Origin: Cyrtodaria siliqua
Taxonomy: Eukaryota > Mollusca > Bivalvia > Adapedonta > Hiatellidae
Length of the DNA: 64,000 nucleotides
Direction of reading: 5' to 3'
NCBI GenBank assembly: GCA_037043455.1
Contig: JAWPHD010001124.1
Span: 248,001 to 312,000, forward strand
Shown: positions 57,651 through 64,000 of the stretch, in pieces
Layout of the letters: each line of letters opens with the position of its first letter
How positions within the stretch are numbered: the stretch's first letter is position 1
Notes under the pieces: model-generated
The model's input: only the letters and a program-made list of their open reading frames with translations
Databases searched by the model: none
What the model was told of the DNA's origin: nothing
Translations under genes and position numbers: made by a program

Positions 57651-58439
57651 TATCACTATGATGCAATGTGTAGATGCACTCCTTTGTCAGACTGCCTAAT
57701 ATGTGAATTCCTGTATTGACACATTGGATGTAAGGCAAAATTATTTCTATCAATTTGTCATACATCAGCAAAATATCAACATTCCGACCTTCGTTGTGTG
57801 TTATCCTCCTTAATTCAATATTAGTATTAAAGGACATGATCAAGTTTAACATATACGCTAACATTTCCTTTGTATTTGCTCATGTGTATATCATTTAATT
57901 GGAAATAACAAAACAAATAGAGTACGTCCATTTAGTAGTTTATATCAACCATATCGATGTGACCGTACTCTGTTTATTACGTATTAGATATTGGAAGTCA
58001 GAGTACGGCAGACAGAAGCATGTCCATTTCATCTGTCTCCATACTCTCAATGATGTTACCAAACAAGAAGAGTAGGCCTCTCATATCCGGATTTATTTAC
58101 ATCAACAAACTCGATGAGAACATACTCTTTCGTTTTCGTATTCGATGAATGAACGTGAGGTTCTAATGCATGGACGCATTTTTAAAGAACAGTGTCTGCA
58201 TAAATCGGTCACTGTTAGTTTCATTTACAAGCGTAGCAACATTGTCGAACCATACGTTACTTCGAAGAGTAGTTAAATATGCTGGTAATATTGTCAGGGT
58301 GTAATGACCCCGGATGCAAGTCAATGACAGCGCGAGCTTCGAAATACACATACTACCGTGTTTATGTGCCATTAAAGAAGCCAACATACACAGAAATGCT
58401 CGTACATACGTACATATAATTTGAAGGTTCAAGAATTGA
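57651..58439. other. Unrecognised sequence
   Basis: GAGTACG/GTACTC motifs recur at 57920-58130 without clear periodicity. No gene identified. Confidence 0.4.
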
Positions 58440-58835
58440 ATTTAATTGAATTAGGGTTTTAAGGCGCACGAACACATGAAAAGGTTATATGGCGCCTAAA
58501 AGGCATGAACATGCCAGGCTCATCTTCCATGTACATCGAGATAAAATATGGAAAATGGGCCTAGAACCTTCTCACCCTGAACTGCAGAGTTGCTGCAAAT
58601 TCTATCGTAGAAACTCCATTTACGCTGGAGCCACGTTATTGTTTTTCTGGCACTGCTGTTAGTGATGTGAGCGAGATGGCACCTGAAACAATGCAGGGGT
58701 CATGATGAAGACCTTTAATGAGCATGAACAAAAAATGACAAAATGAATATGAATGGGGGTGGGGGTCCTACCCCTCTGCATGTGACGGTGTGTTTGCAGT
58801 GGTTGTATTCTACCCCGGCAACCACACGGGGACAC
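58440..58835 (+). repeat. Dispersed repeat M5, second copy
   Basis: Matches 10520-10865: AGGGTTTTAAGGCGCACGAA, GCCAGGCTCATCTTCCAT, GCAGAGTTGCTGCAAATTCT and TGATGAAGACCTTTAATGAG. It ends with GGCAACCACACGGGG. Confidence 0.65.
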
Positions 58836-59351
58836 TTATGGAATATTTTTTGCTTAATGCTAGGATAACGTAAATAATTTCTACTCATACGACAATGGGT
58901 TTTGTATCGCGAATCTGGATGTTTGCCATGTAATGCGCTGTTATATATCCTGGAATGGATATGAGATATTTAATAAAACAGTGACAATATCGTATGTCAC
59001 AAATGCGCTACGATGTGAACCGCTTTTTGTGAATGGTGTGGGCTTGGGGTCGGTAGGGTAGGAGGAGAGGGGAACAGTTATACAGAGATTATTTAAAGTA
59101 TTGCGTTGGTGAATAGGTTATAATAAATATAAGAATGCTACAGTTTCTGTTTGACTTTTGTATGTACTTTGTGTCTTGTTTCCTGTCCTTCTTGTATCAT
59201 CAAGAATTCACTAAATGATAATACAGTTGAGACTTCGGAAAGCTAGTAAACCCGCTGCGCTGACACTATCATACCTACTAGTTTCTGCTCCATCAGAATA
59301 TAATCATTATGGATTGTTTATTGCAATACCATTTTGATCTACTGTAACACG

Positions 59352-59587
59352 GGATGATTAAGACATACGTTTGAAATATTCTTGCCTCTTACCGCTGTGG
59401 GTTCAGTTCGACTTGTAAGTGAGATTGTCGATTGTTAAGGATGTCGCGAGGTATACAGTACTGGTTCTACCAATGAAAAGGTGAAGGTCTATCTCCACCA
59501 CAAAAATCGACCGTCATAATTATATAGCCTGAAATGTGCTCAGTGAGGTCAAACACCATTCAACCAACCAACCAACCAACCATATGA
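59352..59587 (+). mobile_element. Retroposed insertion with 9-bp target duplication
   Basis: Flanked by TGTAACACG at 59343-59351 and 59588-59596. Block F at about 37885 carries the empty site. The insert is 236 bp, starts GGATGATTAAGACATACG and ends GAGGTCAAACACCATTCAAC plus (CCAA)n, like a 5'-truncated LINE or a SINE. No intact frame. Confidence 0.85.
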
Positions 59588-59989
59588 TGTAACACGTGTC
59601 CTGAGGTCAGCTCGATTGTTAAACCAGACCACCACCAATTTATATTCAGCGACGAATCAATCCTCCAAGTATGTCGTGTTTGGGGCAACATCCTATTACA
59701 GATGCGGATATGTTCTACATACGTAATTAAAGTGTACAACATAGGCGATAAGGCGTCAACTTATATAACGCATTCAACCTTTATTACACAGACCAACACA
59801 GTTTATTAAGAAGCGTGTAATTGCGAATGATTAAAATTTACAAGTAATGTGTAAAGTAAATTTTTGTAAACTACTATTATTTGTGTAATAACATAAAAGT
59901 AGGGGTAATCGAAAGGTTATTAAATTAAAGATGATTTAAAGGTTCCTTAAAGATATGTTTCGCAAATATTCAACATTTTTCTGGATGTG

Positions 59990-60295
59990 GATTTAATTGT
60001 TAGGGATTTCCTTTTGATTGGATGTTCTATTATTTACACGGTTTTGTCAATCTGGGCGTTGAAGATAGGATAATAGCGAGGTTGTGTACACATAAAAACA
60101 ATTTCAACAAGCCTTGTGTATGCGTTATTGCCTACTGACCTTTCCAAGTCTTCACCGCTCAATCTTTATTTTACGTATTGTCCTTTTCATTGACATCTAA
60201 ATGAATGCTCATATTTCGGTTTATGGTGCAGTGCGGGCCTACAGTGTCATTGCTTTTGATTGCTGTGTTTTCTATAGGACCATGTTTTTCATATT
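59990..60295 (+). repeat. Retroelement 3' tail, subfamily B
   Basis: TTGAAGATAGGATAATAGCG, TATTGCCTACTGACC, TGCAGTGCGGGCCTACAGTG and TTCTATAGGACCATG follow the order of 30440-30720. Absent from block F. Confidence 0.65.
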
Positions 60296-60494
60296 AGTGT
60301 GACACATACAATGTCTCACGGATAGTCGGTAAGAATATCAAGAAAATGCTTACAAAGCTAGATAATCGGAATAGAACTATCAGTTTAAGGACCAATAAGC
60401 TATTAAAAGTAAAGACACGTAAATCTGTACACCGGTGGACGAATAATTTAAGGCGACATCTGCGAATTTCCCTAAAAGAATATATTATATATAC

Positions 60495-60930
60495 GATATA
60501 TACATTTACAGTTCGCCACTACGCTTTCTGCTTTGATTGTGCAATGACCGGACAGACTGTGAACCATAATTTTATGATGACGTCTTTATAAATCCTAAAA
60601 GGGCTATGTTTTTCTTCAATTGTACTTTCAAAAATACTTTCTTTGTGGATTATTTTTTTACTTTCATCTATACAGTCATGATCGTCCTTTGTTATACTTC
60701 TGTTGCCTCTTAAGGCTGCCTGTGGGATATAGCCAGACGGATATTGTTTTTATTTGCTCTGTACCGGTACCGCTTTATTTGAATGACTATAGGAGAACCC
60801 GAAAACTTTTTTGTACCCACAACGGCCTTTTTTACCACTGACCGTTCAAAAAACGGTACCCCCGTTGTCATCCATTTAACGTTTGTGGTGTCGCATACGT
60901 TGTCTCTACTTTTCCTTGTAGTTGAGATTT
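60495..60930 (+). pseudogene. C-terminal fragment and tail of a GIPMGTNC-family RT
   Basis: TTTACAGTTCGCCACTACGC onward reads FTVRHYAFCFDCAMTGQTV, equal to the C-terminal part of 36151-36735. The tail includes CACTGACCGTTC and AACGTTTGTGGTGTCGCA. It is strongly 5'-truncated. Confidence 0.65.
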
Positions 60931-61049
60931 GTTTTTTCTAGTACGGAAAGACAGTAGTGGATAAAGACTCATGAACAGGACGTTGAATTTGGTATTACAT
61001 AAGTTGCTATCTCTTGGATGAATACTAATATGTATATATAAATCTGGTG

Positions 61050-61219
61050 TTAACGCCTACGTCATATTTACCGCGCATGCGCAGACAATTTTAGAGACAT
61101 TTTGAGGACGCCATTTTTATTGCAGCACAGTTGAATATCGTCAGCATTTCGATTGAGGATATTAAACGAATTGCATTAGAGCTCGTGAGTAACGGTTGTC
61201 CAAAAGTTCGCGACGAAAG
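61050..61219 (+). promoter_or_regulatory. Candidate gene promoter and non-coding first exon
   Basis: GCGCATGCGCA at 61073-61083 is a perfect NRF1-type site, followed by GACGCCATTTTT (61108-61119), the reverse of a YY1-like AAATGGCG core. About 100 bases on, AAAG/GTAGGT at 61219-61220 fits a splice donor. There is no ATG between, so this could be a 5' UTR exon of a gene running right. A second CGCATGCGCG lies at 61518-61527. The reading rests on motif content only. Confidence 0.4.
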
Positions 61220-61689
61220 GTAGGTACGTGTATATGTTGTGAGTTTTGAGATGATGTATTGGTTAAATGTATTTTTGTCTCAAGCGCTCTCGACTGCCTG
61301 TGCCGTGGTCAGTCGCGATCGACAGACTCAGTGACTGTCAGTCGTGATAACCTTGAAAATGCAGAATGTGTGTGTACAGTTTTGAAAATCTGGTTATACT
61401 TGGACGGTTTAGGGGAATGTTTGATGTTGTTGGTGTGTGTATGAAGAATTATTTTACAAATGTGATGTATAAACTTGTGATCTAGGCCAACTGATGTTGT
61501 TGTTTTTTTTGTTAGTACGCATGCGCGTCAGGCGATTTTGTCAGTTAGGAAGCATAGGTGCCAGGGAGGCTATCAAGAAAAGCTCTGTAAATTAGTTTGA
61601 CCAAAGACACAAGCTATCCGAAAAACTACTTGAGAAGTTCTGAAAAGCCTCCTCCAAAAAGTCGAAAATTTTGTCAACAAACTATATTA
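61220..61689. other. Possible first intron sequence
   Basis: No coding exon is recognised; it includes the second NRF1-like motif. Short plus frames lack motifs. Confidence 0.3.
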
Positions 61690-61899
61690 TATATACAAGT
61701 ATGACAGCGGCCATTTTAGCCGGGGCGGAATTACGTAATAATCCCATAATTCATAGATTGTTTACCCTCATTCGTAACTGTCATTGCAGGGAATCAGTGG
61801 TACCTACACAAATCAGCGTTACGTTGTACAATCGGGTACCAATACATTATTACGCAATTCCGCCCCGGCTAAAATGGCCGCTGTCATACCTTGTATATA
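61690..61899. mobile_element. Foldback/MITE with about 54-bp arms
   Basis: Arms 61690-61743 and 61846-61899 are near-perfect reverse complements (GACAGCGGCCATTTTAGCCG inside). A loop of about 100 bases separates them. Flanks are TA-rich so the duplication cannot be fixed. Confidence 0.85.
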
Positions 61900-62623
61900 A
61901 GGTATTCTAGGTATTCTAAGTATTCGGATATGCACAGGTACGTATTTTGTCTTGTGCACTGCAATAGCAGCAATTGGACAGGGAACTAGAATTTTCCATT
62001 ATCCACTTATTGTGTGTCAGACTGGAAATATAACCCAAAGCAGAGAATGTTGGGCTGCTGTTAATTATATCAAATATTCTCTCCTTTCAGCAGGACTCGT
62101 ACTAGTCCTAGCAGTGTTGGTGAAGCCTGTTGATTTTGTTGAAAAAAGCGGTTCCCTCCAGCGAGAACTTGTTGAAACCTGCCACCTGACTTCGGTATGT
62201 TGCAAGTGATTCAATTGTGTTGCTTATATATATATATTTCATGTGTTCATGTTGTTTTGCCTCTTTGCCAAATTCGCAGTCGGCCGTGGCGAGTAAAAAA
62301 TGGTCTGGACGGCCAAAATTTGAATTCCATGCGGCCATGTGGCAATCAAAAATATTCAATAAAAGAAAATGAAAATGGGTAATCATTGGACACAAGCATT
62401 AAATTTCGAGGACTTTGCCTGATAGATTTTGCTTTTGTGCTGTGAACTACATACTTTTGGCCGGAAAGAAACCCGGAAACCCTTAACAAAATAACAACGA
62501 AGCAAGTGTTTTCTTGCATTTTTCCAATTTCGCTAAATAAACAGAGTTGTGACTATTTACTGCATTTAATCGTTTTTAAAATAAACTATGTAAGAACAAT
62601 TGCCTTTTTGTTCTGTTTCCTAG

Positions 62624-62751
62624 TAAATCGTTTCTCGGACGATTGGTTAATGGAGTTCCCTCATCTGGATTCCAATTTCTCCCGTCGAAACGAGCGGCAA
62701 ATCAACAAGCCCGTTGGGCTTGTGTTCTTGGATATTGGGCAAGCCTGGCAG
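62624..62751 (+). CDS. Possible internal exon (unrecognised)
   Basis: A pyrimidine-rich TTGTTCTGTTTCCTAG acceptor precedes 62624, and CAG/GTATTT at 62751 fits a donor. In between, one frame reads about 42 residues with DDWLMEFPHLDSNFSRRNER and no stop. The frame also stays open upstream into the presumed intron (62506), which weakens the case. No family is recognised. The donor lies inside a tandem duplication. Confidence 0.25.
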
Positions 62752-62980
62752 GTATTTTAGCATTGTCGGGATTGTGCTAATTTTGTCGACTGCTTTGCGC
62801 TTCGACTGTTAATTTAAACTTAGATATCCATGAGTACAAGTAACATTTGCTGGGTGTTCTTGGATATTGGGCAGGCCTGTCAGGCATTTTACCAGTCTCG
62901 GGATTGTGCTAATTTCGACGGCTGCTTTGTGCATCGAATGTTAATTTAGATGTCCATGAGTACAAGTAACATTTACTGGT
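62728..62980. repeat. Tandem duplication, about 122-bp period
   Basis: GTTCTTGGATATTGGGCA, CGGGATTGTGCTAATTT, CTGCTTTG and CCATGAGTACAAGTAACATT occur twice in order (first unit 62728-62850, second about 62852-62975), with small changes and an indel. Confidence 0.85.
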
Positions 62981-63589
62981 ATGTAATCAACTTTTCAACA
63001 GACAAGGCAGTGTTTATTTTACATATGATCATAAATTCGTGTTATAAATTGAAGGGGATATCATTCGGTTTCACTTCTGGTTCTTTGGTATTCTAAAATG
63101 CGACGCCTTTTGATTGCTAAAATGCGGTGCTTTTAGAAATCATCAATAATAAGGCTGTGAATGATGTTGATAGAAAAGGTGTCATACATTAATTATAAAA
63201 GTGTATGTCAACATGAAATATTTCTTACACAATAAGGCATTGATTTACAAATATCTTATATGTTTTACTGCTTTAATACAATAATTTACATACGCAGTTG
63301 TGATCATTTATAAAACAAGTCAGTAACACTACTATTTATAAGTAAATACATAACTTGCACTTAGAAGCCTTAATTTTTTGTGTGGCTGTACATGTTACAC
63401 AAACGGATAATGAGTCAGACTCGTGCAAGTGTAAACGAACTTTGAGTTGTCGAATGCAAGATTTGTTTGTTTGATTTTGTCTTTGTTTTAAAATAAACAC
63501 TTCCATAGATTAAAAATACCTCATGAGCTCTAAAGGTTTTACAGAGTTTTCTTTCACACACTGGTAACATTTAGTTAGTATACGTACAG
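62981..63589. other. Unrecognised AT-rich sequence
   Basis: Nothing identified. Confidence 0.4.
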
Positions 63590-63805
63590 TTGCTGCCACG
63601 CGGATTACGACTAATCCCACTCATCGCGGCGATTTTATCTCACCGCGGACACACTGATTTTGTCCCCGCGATCCGCAGACAGCCCGCTCATCGCGGGGAT
63701 AATACATTTTTTCCACGGCGACACAATCACCGCGATTCGCCGTGATCTGTTTTAATTTGCACACCGCTTTACCCGGTGTGAAATCGCAGGCCATCGCCGC
63801 GATTT
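63590..63805. repeat. CG-rich cluster of CGCGG-type motifs
   Basis: About 15 CGCGG, CCGCG, TCGCGG or CGCGAT motifs occur on both strands in 215 bases of otherwise AT-rich DNA. They include short inverted pairs such as ATCGCGGGG with CCCCGCGAT. It may be a MITE, a hairpin-rich repeat or a CpG-rich regulatory piece. Beyond it to 64000 nothing is recognised. Confidence 0.5.
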
Positions 63806-64000
63806 ATCTTCAGTATCAATGTACAATTGTGCAGTCAATTTAATGCATTGTTATTCAATAACTATTAAAAACCCGAAGCAGAAGACAATTTTATTTTTGT
63901 TTTCGGAAAATTCAAATGCCCGGATAATGTATACTGGGTCACGATAGTTATATGGCGGTTCCTATTACCGACTTTGCGGTGATTAAACATAAAATTGAAA

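Larger units (their letters stand above)
59150..60490. repeat. Old duplicated block F' (pairs with 37700-38520)
   Basis: Collinear with block F, with two extra insertions (59352-59587 and 59990-60295). Confidence 0.8.

Overview
This looks like AT-rich animal nuclear DNA with no convincing host protein-coding gene except a weak promoter/exon candidate near the right end. There is no bacterial-style gene layout. The mix of repeats suggests a bivalve or other mollusc: a Ty3/Gypsy element primed by tRNA-Leu, an RNase H-bearing LINE, a reverse transcriptase family with motif GIPMGTNCAPLVAD, tRNA-headed SINEs, and many MITEs and foldback elements. The organism is an inference from transposon flavour, not a proof.

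The only large intact coding unit is a Ty3/Gypsy LTR retrotransposon at 40904-51054. It is 10,151 bp with two 1,227-bp LTRs that differ at about 13 positions by eye (about 1%). It carries a 4-bp ATAT target duplication, a tRNA-Leu primer site, gag (capsid, then a zinc-knuckle nucleocapsid), a 1,313-residue protease-RT-RNase H-integrase pol, and a polypurine tract. Gag and pol are joined by a textbook -1 slippery heptamer (TTTAAAC) directly followed by the gag stop. About 1.8 kb between pol and the 3' LTR holds a 44-bp tandem array and a 32-A tract. A capsid/nucleocapsid frame break and a lost integrase zinc-finger cysteine suggest this young copy is disabled. It landed inside an older SINE.

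The rest is a patchwork of old, diverged duplicated blocks: 1.0-5.2 kb matches 7.7-16.7 kb, 22.9-24.9 kb matches 39.35-40.4 kb, and 29.2-31.2 plus 37.7-38.5 kb match 53.3-57.65 plus 59.15-60.5 kb. Later insertions can be read as filled versus empty sites between paralogous blocks. This fixes the target duplications of a TA-inserting MITE family and of a 236-bp retroposed insert with a 9-bp duplication.

Layout. 0-0.5 kb: foldback elements. 1-16.7 kb: block pair A/B with orphan retroelement tails, nested MITEs, a head-to-head tRNA-like composite repeat and two long palindromes. 16.9-18.8 kb: tandem and satellite-like repeats. 19-29 kb: dead reverse transcriptase copies, SINEs and a MITE. 29-40 kb: duplicated blocks, a LINE fragment and a TIR element. 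40.9-51.05 kb: the LTR element. 51-60.9 kb: paralogous blocks, a MITE, a foldback and a LINE 3' end. 61-64 kb: a lower-repeat region with two NRF1-like sites, a splice-donor-like site, a foldback, a local tandem duplication and a CG-rich cluster.

All repeat matches, divergence counts and boundaries were read by eye. Boundaries are generally good to about 10-20 bp unless a target duplication fixes them.
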